This document shows, piece by piece, positions 9,402 to 18,065 of a DNA stretch of 64,000 nt. Origin of the DNA: an uncultured bacterium (GTDB taxonomy: Bacteria > Actinomycetota > Coriobacteriia > Coriobacteriales > Coriobacteriaceae); NCBI GenBank assembly GCA_905215385.1, contig CAJMPY010000012.1:1-64000 (forward strand), written 5' to 3'. A model generated the notes under the pieces. The model was not told the DNA's origin. It did no database searches and was given only the letters and a program-made list of their open reading frames with translations. Both the position numbers and the translations under genes were made by a program. Positions within the stretch are counted from its first letter, which is position 1; each line of letters begins with the position of its first letter.

Positions 9402-9690
9402 CCGGATGTATTCAGAGCGGGACGGGCTTTCCGGATGGGCGGTGTTTCGGAAAGTGTGTCCCAGAATCGGCGCTCAGAGTGGTCCCCACTTTCCGGTTGA
9501 TGTCTTGTCCGGAAACTATGTCCCGGAATTAAGGCTTGGAATGGGATGCACTTTCCGGTTGAGAGCCTTAGCGGAAAGTGCGACCCGGAATTTACTCTTG
9601 AAGTGGGATGCGCTTTCCCAACAGGCCCTCAAGCGGAAACTGCGTCCCATTCCGAAGGCAGATTCCGGGACACACTTTCCGAATACAAAG
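9402..9690. repeat. Tandem array of 62-bp units with alternating inverted half-sites
   Basis: Units begin with CTTTCC at 9427, 9489, 9551, 9613 and 9675, an exact 62-base period; the last is partial and half a unit precedes the first. Each unit has a reverse half-site (ATTCCGGGAC-x-CACTTTCC type) and a forward half-site (GGAAAGTG-x-GTCCCGGAAT type), so adjacent half-sites can pair into successive hairpins. Units are diverged and no unit is complete in both conserved blocks. Not a CRISPR: there are no constant repeats separated by unique spacers. Confidence 0.85.
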
Positions 9691-9712
9691 AAGGCCACTT
9701 AATGTGGCCTTC
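9690..9712. terminator. Hairpin GAAGGCCACTTAATGTGGCCTTC
   Basis: A perfect stem of 11 bases around a single-base centre, of the same core type as the hairpins in the two flanking palindromes (9290-9306 and 9821-9839). It lies immediately after the tandem array. It may terminate transcripts from either direction, though no clear T run follows. Confidence 0.55.
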
Positions 9713-9767
9713 AACTTATATATGTTCAGCGGATACCCCCATGACAAGCCGTGCTCCAACAACAAGG

Positions 9768-9897
9768 CGTCTGTCCGGGCGGAGGCATATAAGGTTCATC
9801 GCGAGTTCCGCACGCAAAGGAGGCCACTTAATGTGGCCTCCGTCTTGCGCAGGACTGTCCGAGCAGGGAACCTTATATGCCTCCGCCCGGACAGACG
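9768..9897. repeat. Long palindrome B with 30-bp perfect arms
   Basis: Arms 9768-9797 and 9868-9897 are perfect 30-base reverse complements. The roughly 85-base core between them is a near-identical inverted copy of the core of palindrome A (9233-9359), while the outer arms of A and B differ. The right end lies about 20 bases from the stop codon of the leftward ltaS gene, so it can also act as that gene's terminator. Confidence 0.85.
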
Positions 9898-9917
9898 TTT
9901 CAGTTATGAGCGACCCG

Positions 9918-12218
9918 CTACTTGATCTTCGTCGTGCCCGGTGCCAGGTTGGGGTCGGTCTCGTTGGCCTCGGTCTGGAAGTGCTCGGTGTAGACGTTCT
10001 TGCCGTCGCGGAACATTTCGTAGTACTGCATCTTGGCGTAATCCTCACGCGCCTTGGTGGCGGCTGCGGCTGCGGCGTCGTCACCGGTGACGTTGGAGGA
10101 GAGCGCCCAGCGCAGGCTGGCGTCCTCGTAGCCCACGGAGTTGATGGCGGGCAGCGACTCGCGCAGCGTCATGTGCGCTTTCTGGTAGTCGGTCAGCTGT
10201 GCGCCGATCAGTTGCATCAGCTGGGTGGACAGGTAGTTGGTGGACAGGTCGTCGACCTCGCTCGTCTGGTCACAACCGGCAACGTCGTAGTTAGCCCAAA
10301 TGATGTAGTCGGTCTGCCACAAGCGCTCCTGGTGGGTGGCGTCGTCCTCGCCGGTAAACCACTTATCGTTGAACTTGGACGGGAAGAACGGCTGGTGGTC
10401 GCCCCAGAACACCACGACCACCTTGCGGTCGAGCTTGCTTAAGGCGTTAAGGAAGTAGCGCAGCGCCTGGTCGGACTGCTCGATGCACGAGACATACTCG
10501 TCGACATCGGAGAGCGTGCCGTCCTCGACGGTCTTGGCGTCCAGGTCGGTCGTGTCGATGTTCAGGTGCATCTGCTTGTCGACCGGCAGCAGGCCCGTGT
10601 CGTAGCCCGAGTGGTTCTGCATGGTCACGTCGAAGATAAACTGCGGATCGGCGTTCTGGTCGAGCAGCTCAAGAATCTTGTCGTAGGTAGCCTGGTCGGT
10701 CACCATGCCGCGCAGGGTATCGGCTCCCTGGAAGTCGTTGATGGACAGGAACTGGTCAAAGCCAAAGTCCTTGTAGACGTTCTCGCGGTTCCAGTTGGTC
10801 GCGTGGTTGGGGTGCATGGCCGTGGTGGAATATCCGAGCGACTTGAACTGCTCTGCCAGGTTCCCGGTCGTTTCCATGTTGTAGATGGTGTAGGGGTACA
10901 CGCCCGAGCCCAGGTTGGCCATGGAGTTGCCGGTCATAAACTCAAACTCGGTATTGGCGGTACCGCCGCCGTAGGCGCTCACATAGAGCTTGCCGCGACT
11001 GAGGCAGTTGGACAGGCTCTTAAAGTACTGCGGGCCCTCGTAGCCGGCGCGCATGTTCTGGTAGATCGACAGATCCGAGAACGTCTCGTTCATGATGGCG
11101 ATGACCGTGGGCTTCTCGCTGTCGAATTGCTCCTTTGCGGCGGTGCGCTCGTCACTCTTGGCGGCATCGGACTTGTCGTAGGCCTTGGCGTACTTTTTGA
11201 GCGTGGCCTTGGCGTCGTCGACGGAGTAGTCGGCGGGTTTGGGCGGCTTGATGGACTGTGCTGCACTAATAAAGGCAGGTAGATAGCCCTCGCGCCAGTA
11301 GCTCTCGAGCGGGCGCCAGGTGTAGACGGTGATGCCGAGGGTGTTGTAGTAGTCGATGAGCGTGACATGCGCGGTCACGCCGCCCAGGCACAGCACCGCT
11401 ACGAGCAGGTTGGTGAGCAGCATGCGCTTGGCGTTGGCGGCACCCTTCTGACGGTGCGGTGCCACCAGGCCGGCGTACTCGCATAGCAGCATGGCGATGG
11501 CGGTAAAGCCCATGGACAGCACGCAGAACAGCGAGATGGAGAAGGTGTAGCCGTTGCCGGCGACCGCGGCGGCGGTGGAAATGGCCGAAAGGTCGCCCGG
11601 CTGGATGGGCATGGATTTAAACGTGATGACGAAGAACTCGGCAATGCCCAGGACAAAGAGGGCAAAGGCCAGGACGGCCGGAGCTGCGCCGTGGCGCTGG
11701 AATAGGAAGAACAAGCCGGTCATGAGCACGGTGATGATAGCCCACTCGAGCAGGATGCACAGGGGGTAGACCCAGGTAAAGTCGTGGTTGGATGAGACCT
11801 CCATGCCCAGCAGCGCAAAGACGCCGGCGAGCAGCAGGCACAGCACGGCCGCGACGAGGGGCTTGCCTACAAAGGCGCCGCGCAGGCGGGCGAGCTTGCC
11901 GGTGGGTGCGGGGGCGTCGGCGGAGGCAAACGCAAAGACGCGCGGGGCGATACGGTCGCGGGCGATGCTGGCCCAAGCGCAGCCGGTGAGGATGGCATTG
12001 GTCAGGATGAGCATCACAAAGGCGAGCGGCTCGTTTTGGGCGACGAGGCCAATGGCGCCCCAAATGGTCAAAAAGACCTGGAACAGACCGAAGGCGACGC
12101 TCCACCCAAGAGCGCTTTTGGCAACGGTGCCCGACTGAGCGCGAATGGCCTTGGCCTCGCGCAAAACAAGGTAGACGGTCGCCGCAAGACCGACGAGCGA
12201 GATGGCGGCAGCGAACAT
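9918..12218 (-). CDS. ltaS: LtaS-family phosphoglycerol transferase (sulfatase fold)
   Basis: A 766-residue membrane enzyme predicted to polymerise glycerol phosphate onto a lipid or glycan acceptor outside the cell, as LtaS does for lipoteichoic acid. The N-terminal half holds about eight membrane segments. The extracellular domain contains NETFSDLS, the nucleophile motif YGGGTANTEFEFMTG (its Thr is the catalytic residue in this family) and the metal-binding FWGDHQPFF. The ATG at 12218 is chosen over the GTG at 12233 because AGGAG lies seven bases before it. The gene is monocistronic and divergent from the nitroreductase gene. Which polymer it makes cannot be read from the sequence. Confidence 0.85.
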   Translation of the reverse strand: MFAAAISLVGLAATVYLVLREAKAIRAQSGTVAKSALGWSVAFGLFQVFLTIWGAIGLVAQNEPLAFVMLILTNAILTGCAWASIARDRIAPRVFAFASADAPAPTGKLARLRGAFVGKPLVAAVLCLLLAGVFALLGMEVSSNHDFTWVYPLCILLEWAIITVLMTGLFFLFQRHGAAPAVLAFALFVLGIAEFFVITFKSMPIQPGDLSAISTAAAVAGNGYTFSISLFCVLSMGFTAIAMLLCEYAGLVAPHRQKGAANAKRMLLTNLLVAVLCLGGVTAHVTLIDYYNTLGITVYTWRPLESYWREGYLPAFISAAQSIKPPKPADYSVDDAKATLKKYAKAYDKSDAAKSDERTAAKEQFDSEKPTVIAIMNETFSDLSIYQNMRAGYEGPQYFKSLSNCLSRGKLYVSAYGGGTANTEFEFMTGNSMANLGSGVYPYTIYNMETTGNLAEQFKSLGYSTTAMHPNHATNWNRENVYKDFGFDQFLSINDFQGADTLRGMVTDQATYDKILELLDQNADPQFIFDVTMQNHSGYDTGLLPVDKQMHLNIDTTDLDAKTVEDGTLSDVDEYVSCIEQSDQALRYFLNALSKLDRKVVVVFWGDHQPFFPSKFNDKWFTGEDDATHQERLWQTDYIIWANYDVAGCDQTSEVDDLSTNYLSTQLMQLIGAQLTDYQKAHMTLRESLPAINSVGYEDASLRWALSSNVTGDDAAAAAATKAREDYAKMQYYEMFRDGKNVYTEHFQTEANETDPNLAPGTTKIK

Positions 12219-12431
12219 GCTGAGACTCCTCACAAACTAAAACCTACGAAAGCGGGGGTTTACCCGATTGTTACCAAGATATGCGCTGCAATTGGTGGCT
12301 GCGCACAACAACCAGCCATATTAACGCGCACGCGTGGCGGTGTGGCGCAATGTAGTGGCGACCTGCGCGATAATGGACGGGAATTACACGGAAACGTAAA
12401 GGCTTCTTAAAGAAATGGCGAGGGTAGGGCG

Positions 12432-13304
12432 ATGAGCGAGCAGGTTTGCAAGGCGGACATGGGCGGCGGCGGAGCTGCGGGCGTGGATATGTACGGCTAT
12501 CCGGTCGAGACTACGGGCAATGCGGTACTGGACATCTTGGAGCATCGCTCGTCTACGCGTGCCTTCGCGCGTGATGACGACGACCGTCCCGTAGCGGTGA
12601 CCGACGAGCAGCGGGCGGCGATCCTGCATGCGGCGAGTCGCGCACCGTCGGCGGGCGCCATGATGATGTATTCCATCGTGAGCATTCGCGAGCAGGCTAC
12701 GCTGGACCGTCTGGCCGACCTGTGCGATCACCAGCCCATGATCGCCAAGGCGCCCTGGGCACTTATATTTGTGGTCGATTATGCCAAGTGGATCGATCTG
12801 TTTGAGCACGTGGGCTGCTTTGAACCCGAGTTTGTCGAGCGCGTGGGCAAGGCGCCCCGCCGCGCGCCGGGTTTGGGCGACTTTGCCATCGCGGCGCAGG
12901 ATGCCGTGATCGCTGCGCAAAACGCCGTGGTTGCCGCCGAGGCCCTGGGGCTGGGGAGCTGCTACATCGGTGATATCGTCGAGAATGCCGAGGAAGTTGC
13001 CGCACTGCTGGACTTGCCTCCCTATACCATGCCGCTGTCGATGCTCATCATCGGCACGCCCCGCAAGGAGCGTCCGGCTATTGCGCATCCCGTGGTGAAC
13101 CTGGTGCACGAGGAGCGTTATTGTCGCGCCGACGCCGCGACGATGGATGCGCAGGTGGCCGAGATGGATGCGATGTTTCGCCCGCACGCCCGCGAGGTGG
13201 GCGAGCGCGTCATCGACATCTACACCCGTAAGCACACGAGCCCCTTTATGGCCGAGATGAGCCGCTCTATGGAGTGGTGGTTCAAAAACTGGCTCGGAAA
13301 ATGA
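12432..13304 (+). CDS. Nitroreductase-family flavoprotein
   Basis: A 290-residue protein of the FMN-dependent nitroreductase superfamily. HRSSTRAF near residue 38 is the FMN-phosphate-binding motif, followed by AILHAASRAPSAGAMM, and GLGSCYIGDI near residue 175 is the second conserved block. It is longer than typical members (about 200 residues), having an N-terminal extension and about 60 extra C-terminal residues ending in an aromatic-rich tail. The substrate is unknown; reduction of quinones, nitro compounds or flavins is typical. GTG and ATG alternatives were considered, and the start at 12432 has a purine-rich GGGTAGGG upstream. Confidence 0.8.
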   Translation: MSEQVCKADMGGGGAAGVDMYGYPVETTGNAVLDILEHRSSTRAFARDDDDRPVAVTDEQRAAILHAASRAPSAGAMMMYSIVSIREQATLDRLADLCDHQPMIAKAPWALIFVVDYAKWIDLFEHVGCFEPEFVERVGKAPRRAPGLGDFAIAAQDAVIAAQNAVVAAEALGLGSCYIGDIVENAEEVAALLDLPPYTMPLSMLIIGTPRKERPAIAHPVVNLVHEERYCRADAATMDAQVAEMDAMFRPHAREVGERVIDIYTRKHTSPFMAEMSRSMEWWFKNWLGK

Positions 13305-13305
13305 C

Positions 13306-13340
13306 GAATGTGACAAAGGGGGCGTCCCTTTGTCACATTC
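13306..13340. repeat. TGTGACAAAGGG palindromic repeat (copy 1)
   Basis: Arms 13309-13320 and 13326-13337 pair perfectly. The element begins two bases after the nitroreductase stop codon and can act as its terminator. Further copies lie at 35443-35476, 53097-53125 and 55141-55170. Confidence 0.8.
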
Positions 13341-13422
13341 CATATCGCCGCGGTGGCCTAAAGGCCGCATAAATGTTTATCTAGCTGGGAAAACAGTGCC
13401 ATTAAAATATGGGCTGATTACC

Positions 13423-13428
13423 TATAAT
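13423..13428 (+). promoter_or_regulatory. Candidate -10 box of kup
   Basis: A perfect TATAAT lies 36 bases before the kup start codon. No convincing -35 box is seen at the usual spacing. Confidence 0.45.
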
Positions 13429-13463
13429 CCCGTCGAACGTTAAAATTGGGAGGAAACCGGCTT

Positions 13464-15491
13464 ATGGAACAAAAGGCAAAGGAAGTAGCCTCGCACGCTG
13501 CGATTCCTGTGAGCATCTCGGCGATGCTCGTCACGCTGGGCGTGGTGTATGGCGATATCGGCACCAGCCCCATGTATGTAACCAAGGCGCTCGTTGCCGG
13601 CAACGGCGGCATCGGAAGCGTCACGCAGGAGTTCGTGCTCGGCGCGCTCTCCCTTGTCGTGTGGACGGTCACGCTGCTGACGACCGTCAAGTACGTGCTG
13701 ATCTCGCTGCGCGCCGACAACCACGGCGAGGGCGGCATCTTTGCCCTGTACAGCCTGGTCAAGCGCTGCGGCAAGTGGCTCATCATCCCCGCCATGCTGG
13801 GCGGCGCGGCACTCCTCGCCGACGGCATCCTGACGCCTGCCGTTACCGTCACCACGGCCATCGAGGGCCTGCGCACCATCCCGGCGGTCCATGCCGTGCT
13901 CGGTGACGACCAGGGTCGTGTCGTCGCCATCACGCTTGCCATCATCATCGCGCTCTTCTTGGTGCAGCGCATCGGCACGGCCAAGATCGGTCACGCCTTC
14001 GGCCCCATCATGACGCTGTGGTTTTTGTTCCTGGGCGGCACGGGCCTGTTCTTTGTCTGCCAGTATCCCGCGGTGCTGCTGTGCCTCAACCCGTTGCGTG
14101 GCATCGCTTTTCTGCTGAGCCCCAACAACCATGCGGGCATCATGATTTTGGGCAGCTGCTTCCTCGCTACCACCGGTGCCGAGGCGCTCTATTCCGACAT
14201 GGGCCATGTGGGCCGCGGCAATATCTATGCCACCTGGCCGTTCGTTAAGTGCTGCCTGCTGCTGTCCTACATGGGCCAGGGCGCGTGGCTTATCAACAAC
14301 GCCGGCAACCCGGAGCTCATGGGTATCGCCGACCTCAACCCCTTCTACCAGATGCTCGCCCCGGGTCTGCGCCCCTTTGCCGTCGGCCTTTCCACCGTCG
14401 CGGCCATCATCGCCTCGCAGGCGCTCATCACCGGCGCATTCTCGCTGGTGTCCGAGGCCAGCCGCCTGGACCTCATGCCGCATATGCAGGTCTTCTATCC
14501 TGCCGAGACCAAGGGCCAGCTCTACATCCCCATGGTCAACAACGTCATGCTCGTGGGCTGCGTCGTCGTGGTGCTGCTGTTCCAGAACTCGGCGCACATG
14601 GAGGCCGCGTACGGCCTGGCCATTACCCTGACCATGATGTGCACGACAATGCTGCTCTTCTTCTATCTGCACGTGGAGCGCAATCTCAAGGTCGCGCCGT
14701 GGATCTTTGCCGCCTTCTTCCTTATGCTCGAGGGCTTCTTCTTTGTGAGCTCGCTCACCAAGTTCTTCCACGGCGGCTATTTCACCATCCTTATGGCCGC
14801 GCTCATCATGGGCATCATGGTGTGCTGGTACAACGGCACGGCGGTTGAGCAGCGCCAGTTTACGCTGCTGCCGCTGCGCAGCTATCTGCCGCAGCTCAAG
14901 CGCCTGCGCGACGACGATCGCTACGAGCTCGTGAGCGACAACATCGTGTACCTGACCAAGGACACCAACACCGACTATATCGACCGCGATATCGTCTACT
15001 CGATTTTGGACAAGCACCCCAAGCGCGCTCGTGCCTGGTGGTTCGTGAACGTCGAGACCATGGACGAGCCGCATACCTTTGCCTACTCGGTCGAGACGTT
15101 CGGCACCGACTACGTATTCCGCGTGCATCTGTACCTGGGCTATAAGATCAACCAGCGCGTCAATGCTTACCTGCGCCAGGTTGTTCAGGACCTGGCTGCC
15201 AGCGGCGAGCTGCCGGCGCAGACGCACGACTACTCGGTCTACAAGGATCCGGGCAACATCGGTACGTTTAAGTTCGTCATGATCCGCAAGCTGCTGGCGC
15301 CCGAAAGCGACGTGGAGCCCAGCGAGCGTACGGCCATCACGCTCAAGTACATCATCCGCCGCGCTGCCGGCACCCCCGCGCGCTGGTACGGCCTGGAGAA
15401 CTCCAACGTGAGCTTTGAGTACGTGCCGCTGTTCACCAAGTTTAAGGCCGTGAGCAAGATGCAGCGCCTGGCTCCCGACGAGCGCCCGTAG
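13464..15491 (+). CDS. kup: Kup/Trk-type low-affinity potassium uptake protein
   Basis: A 675-residue membrane protein that imports K+ with protons. The family signature GVVYGDIGTSPMYV is at residues about 26-39, followed by twelve hydrophobic segments to about residue 460 and a hydrophilic C-terminal domain, as in Kup proteins of 600-700 residues. The ATG at 13464 has GGGAGG ten bases upstream and is preferred over the TTG at 13446. A terminator-like hairpin separates it from a KdpD/KdpE-type two-component system in the same orientation, which suggests that potassium or osmotic status controls this locus. Confidence 0.92.
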   Translation: MEQKAKEVASHAAIPVSISAMLVTLGVVYGDIGTSPMYVTKALVAGNGGIGSVTQEFVLGALSLVVWTVTLLTTVKYVLISLRADNHGEGGIFALYSLVKRCGKWLIIPAMLGGAALLADGILTPAVTVTTAIEGLRTIPAVHAVLGDDQGRVVAITLAIIIALFLVQRIGTAKIGHAFGPIMTLWFLFLGGTGLFFVCQYPAVLLCLNPLRGIAFLLSPNNHAGIMILGSCFLATTGAEALYSDMGHVGRGNIYATWPFVKCCLLLSYMGQGAWLINNAGNPELMGIADLNPFYQMLAPGLRPFAVGLSTVAAIIASQALITGAFSLVSEASRLDLMPHMQVFYPAETKGQLYIPMVNNVMLVGCVVVVLLFQNSAHMEAAYGLAITLTMMCTTMLLFFYLHVERNLKVAPWIFAAFFLMLEGFFFVSSLTKFFHGGYFTILMAALIMGIMVCWYNGTAVEQRQFTLLPLRSYLPQLKRLRDDDRYELVSDNIVYLTKDTNTDYIDRDIVYSILDKHPKRARAWWFVNVETMDEPHTFAYSVETFGTDYVFRVHLYLGYKINQRVNAYLRQVVQDLAASGELPAQTHDYSVYKDPGNIGTFKFVMIRKLLAPESDVEPSERTAITLKYIIRRAAGTPARWYGLENSNVSFEYVPLFTKFKAVSKMQRLAPDERP

Positions 15492-15543
15492 TCGACGTCT
15501 GCTGTTTGTCTAGCGACTGCGGGCTGCAAAGGCTATACACTTG

Positions 15544-15607
15544 AAACCACCACAAGGAGGCAACCACCGCAAAGGTGCCTGTCCCCTTTGTGGTGGTTTT
15601 TGTTTTT
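15544..15607 (+). terminator. Terminator between kup and the kinase gene
   Basis: Perfect 12-base arms at 15544-15555 and 15588-15599 (AAACCACCACAA with its complement) enclose a smaller internal hairpin and are followed by TTTTTGTTTTT. It ends kup transcription; partial read-through into the kinase gene is possible. Confidence 0.8.
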
Positions 15608-15627
15608 GAGAGAGGGGCGGGGCGCTG

Positions 15628-17253
15628 ATGGACGTCCGTGCGGACGGCGATATTGCCGAGAACTTTTGGTGGCGGCGTACAACGCTGACGCGTCGCAGCC
15701 CTCTGTATGACGCCTGCGTATCGGCGGGGCTGCTAGCTGCGGCGACGATTGTGGGCGCGCTGCTCGACCATCCGGGGCTCGCGCCGAGCATCATGATCGT
15801 CTATGTGTTCGCTGTGCAGCTGTGCGCCTTCTTTACCTGGAGCCGCCTGTACTGCCTGCTGAGCTCTGCCGCCGCCGTGGCGCTCTACAACTTCTTGTTT
15901 GTCGACCCGCGCTACGCGCTGTCGTTTATCGACCGCGCCTATCCCGGCATGTTCTTCATTATGTTTGCGGTCTCGCTCGTGTCGAGCTCGATTGCGCTGG
16001 CCCTGCGCCGCGCCTTGGCGCAGGCTGCCGCCAGCGACCGTCGCACGCAGATGGTGCTCGAGACCAACCGCATGCTGCAGCGGTGCGGCGATCAGCAACA
16101 GATTGTGCATGCTATGGCAACGCAGCTGGCGCGTCTTTCGGACTGTCCGGTCGTGTGGTATAGCGCCGATGCCGATAACGATGACCTGCTGCCGCGCACA
16201 ACGTACACGGCCGTGGGCGATGCCGCGCCGGTGCACCAGCTGGCGCCGCAGATGCCGCCGCGGCTCTCGGCGTCCGCCTATGTGGGAACGCCGCTCGATG
16301 CCACCTATGGCGCTTCGGCGTTCTATGGCATATACCTGACTGTGCGCTCGGGTGACACCATGGTGCGCGCGGGCGATCCCGCCTCGGTGGTGGGGGTGCT
16401 CGCCATTGTCGCCGAGCCCGATGCGCTGACGCCCGAGGAGCGGACGCTTGCCGATGCCATCGCGAGCGAAGGCGAGCTGGCGCTCGATCGCGCCCGCGCC
16501 ATGGAGGCCCGTGAGGAAGCGGCGGTGCTCGCTAAAAACGAGCAGCTGCGCGCCAACTTGTTGCGCTCCATCTCGCACGATTTGCGCACGCCGCTTACCA
16601 GCATTTCGGGTAATGCCGACGTGCTGCTCGACCAGGGCTCGACCGGCACGGCCGTGCTTGACGACCAGACACGCCGCGGTATGCTCCTATCCATTCGCTC
16701 GGACGCGCAATGGCTCAATGCTACCGTCGAGAATCTGCTCGCCATCACCAAGCTCGAGGGCGGCGGCATGCATCTGTCGACCACACTCGAGCTCATGGAC
16801 GATATCGTCGAGGAGGCATTGCGCCACGTAAACCCGGCCGTGCGCGAGCACGACCTCAAGGTGGTGGCGTGCGACGAGCCGGCGCTCGTCAACGTCGACG
16901 CGCGCCTGATGGTGCAGCTGGTGGTCAACCTGGTGAACAACGCCATTACCTACACGCCCGCGGGCTCGCATATCGTGATTTCGATTAGCGTCGACGGCGG
17001 GTGCGTGAGGTGTTCGGTCGCCGACGACGGCCCGGGCATTGCGCCCGAGGACCGCGAGCGCATCTTTGAGTCGTTCTACACCGCCAACCATGGCCTGGCC
17101 GACAGCTGCCGCAGTGTGGGCTTGGGACTATCCCTGTGCCGCTCCATTATGTTGGCACATGGCGGTAGCATAGAGGTTGCCGCGGCGGATCCACACGGTT
17201 CGGTCTTTACGATTGAGCTTCCCGCCGCCGATGTTTCGTTTGATAAGGAGTAG
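15628..17253 (+). CDS. kdpD: KdpD-like sensor histidine kinase lacking the cytoplasmic KdpD/USP module
   Basis: A 541-residue sensor kinase. Residues about 25-120 contain four membrane segments of the DUF4118/KdpD type, residues about 130-285 a GAF-like region, then the dimerisation box SISHDLRTPLTS with phospho-acceptor His317, the N box VNLVNNAITYTP, the G1 box DDGPGIAPEDRERIFESFY and the G2 box GLGLSLC. Full KdpD is about 900 residues; the entire N-terminal ATP-binding and universal-stress-like module that precedes the membrane region is missing. The kdpE-type gene starts five bases downstream. Potassium sensing is inferred from the membrane domain type and from the adjacent kup gene. Confidence 0.85.
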   Translation: MDVRADGDIAENFWWRRTTLTRRSPLYDACVSAGLLAAATIVGALLDHPGLAPSIMIVYVFAVQLCAFFTWSRLYCLLSSAAAVALYNFLFVDPRYALSFIDRAYPGMFFIMFAVSLVSSSIALALRRALAQAAASDRRTQMVLETNRMLQRCGDQQQIVHAMATQLARLSDCPVVWYSADADNDDLLPRTTYTAVGDAAPVHQLAPQMPPRLSASAYVGTPLDATYGASAFYGIYLTVRSGDTMVRAGDPASVVGVLAIVAEPDALTPEERTLADAIASEGELALDRARAMEAREEAAVLAKNEQLRANLLRSISHDLRTPLTSISGNADVLLDQGSTGTAVLDDQTRRGMLLSIRSDAQWLNATVENLLAITKLEGGGMHLSTTLELMDDIVEEALRHVNPAVREHDLKVVACDEPALVNVDARLMVQLVVNLVNNAITYTPAGSHIVISISVDGGCVRCSVADDGPGIAPEDRERIFESFYTANHGLADSCRSVGLGLSLCRSIMLAHGGSIEVAAADPHGSVFTIELPAADVSFDKE

Positions 17254-17257
17254 CGCC

Positions 17258-17971
17258 GTGCCGAACTCTGCCGCAAAACCGCTCATCTTGGTCGTTGAGG
17301 ACGATCCCGCCGTCCGCAACCTTATCGTTGCCGCGCTCGAGGCACACGGCTTGCGCCATATGGCGGTGGAGACCGCCCACGCCGCCATTGCCGCCGCCTC
17401 GTCGCAGGCGCCGAGCATTGTGCTGCTCGATCTGGGCCTGCCCGATATGGACGGCGTCAAGGTGGTGGAGTCGGTGCGCGCGTGGTCGGGCATGCCGATC
17501 ATCGTGGTCTCGGCACGCAGCGAGGACGCGGACAAGATCCGCGCGCTCGATGCCGGCGCCGACGACTACCTGACCAAGCCGTTTTCGGTCGAGGAGCTGC
17601 TCGCGCGCATTCGCACGACGCTCAGGCGCCTTTCGTATGCGCAAACGGGCGGCGTTGCCTCCGAGGGCTCGTTCGATACCGGTGAGCTGCATATCAATTA
17701 TGATGCCGGCATCGCCACGATGGATGGCGAGGAGCTGCATCTGACGCCGATTGAGTACAAGCTTTTGTGCTTGCTGGCGCACAACGCCGACAAGGTGCTG
17801 ACGCACCAGTTTATCTTGCACGAGATTTGGGGCACGGCGACCAAGAGCGACCTGGCGAGCCTGCGTGTCTTTATGGGCACGTTGCGTAAGAAGATCGAGT
17901 CCGACCCCGCGCATCCGCGTTACATCCAAACCCATGTAGGCATTGGCTACCGCCTGGTCACCCAAGGCTAG
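17258..17971 (+). CDS. kdpE: KdpE-like OmpR-family response regulator
   Basis: A 237-residue response regulator. The receiver domain shows the acidic pair VVEDD near residue 12, the phospho-acceptor Asp in LLDLGLPDMDG and the Lys in TKPFSVEELLARI. The C-terminal winged-helix domain includes HLTPIEYKLLCLLAHN and RKKIESDP...YIQTHVGIGYRL, typical of OmpR/KdpE proteins. The GTG at 17258 is preferred because AAGGAG lies seven bases before it; the earlier in-frame ATG codons lie inside the kinase gene. It probably receives phosphate from the adjacent kinase and acts on kup or on a kdp operon elsewhere. Confidence 0.88.
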   Translation: MPNSAAKPLILVVEDDPAVRNLIVAALEAHGLRHMAVETAHAAIAAASSQAPSIVLLDLGLPDMDGVKVVESVRAWSGMPIIVVSARSEDADKIRALDAGADDYLTKPFSVEELLARIRTTLRRLSYAQTGGVASEGSFDTGELHINYDAGIATMDGEELHLTPIEYKLLCLLAHNADKVLTHQFILHEIWGTATKSDLASLRVFMGTLRKKIESDPAHPRYIQTHVGIGYRLVTQG

Positions 17972-17995
17972 ATCGCCAACCACCATCCCAATATG

Positions 17996-18062
17996 AGTTG
18001 CGGTGAAATACGGTCTAAATTTGCCTAATTCCAGGCAAAACAGTCCGTATTCCACCGCAACT
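17996..18062. terminator. Bidirectional terminator palindrome
   Basis: Arms 17996-18013 and 18045-18062 are reverse complements with one mismatch, with a smaller TTTGCCT...AGGCAAA stem inside. It lies between the convergent kdpE and rlmKL genes and can terminate both. Confidence 0.75.
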
Positions 18063-18065
18063 TTG

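Noticed and set aside
9402..9690. Possible CRISPR array
   Set aside because: The period is 62 bases, but the units have no invariant repeat of 25-40 bases separated by unique spacers; similarity covers the whole unit and half-sites alternate in orientation. No cas genes are nearby.
15492..15627. c-di-AMP or potassium riboswitch near kup
   Set aside because: The only clear structure is a terminator hairpin downstream of kup. No conserved riboswitch core was recognised, and the region upstream of kup is too short for one.
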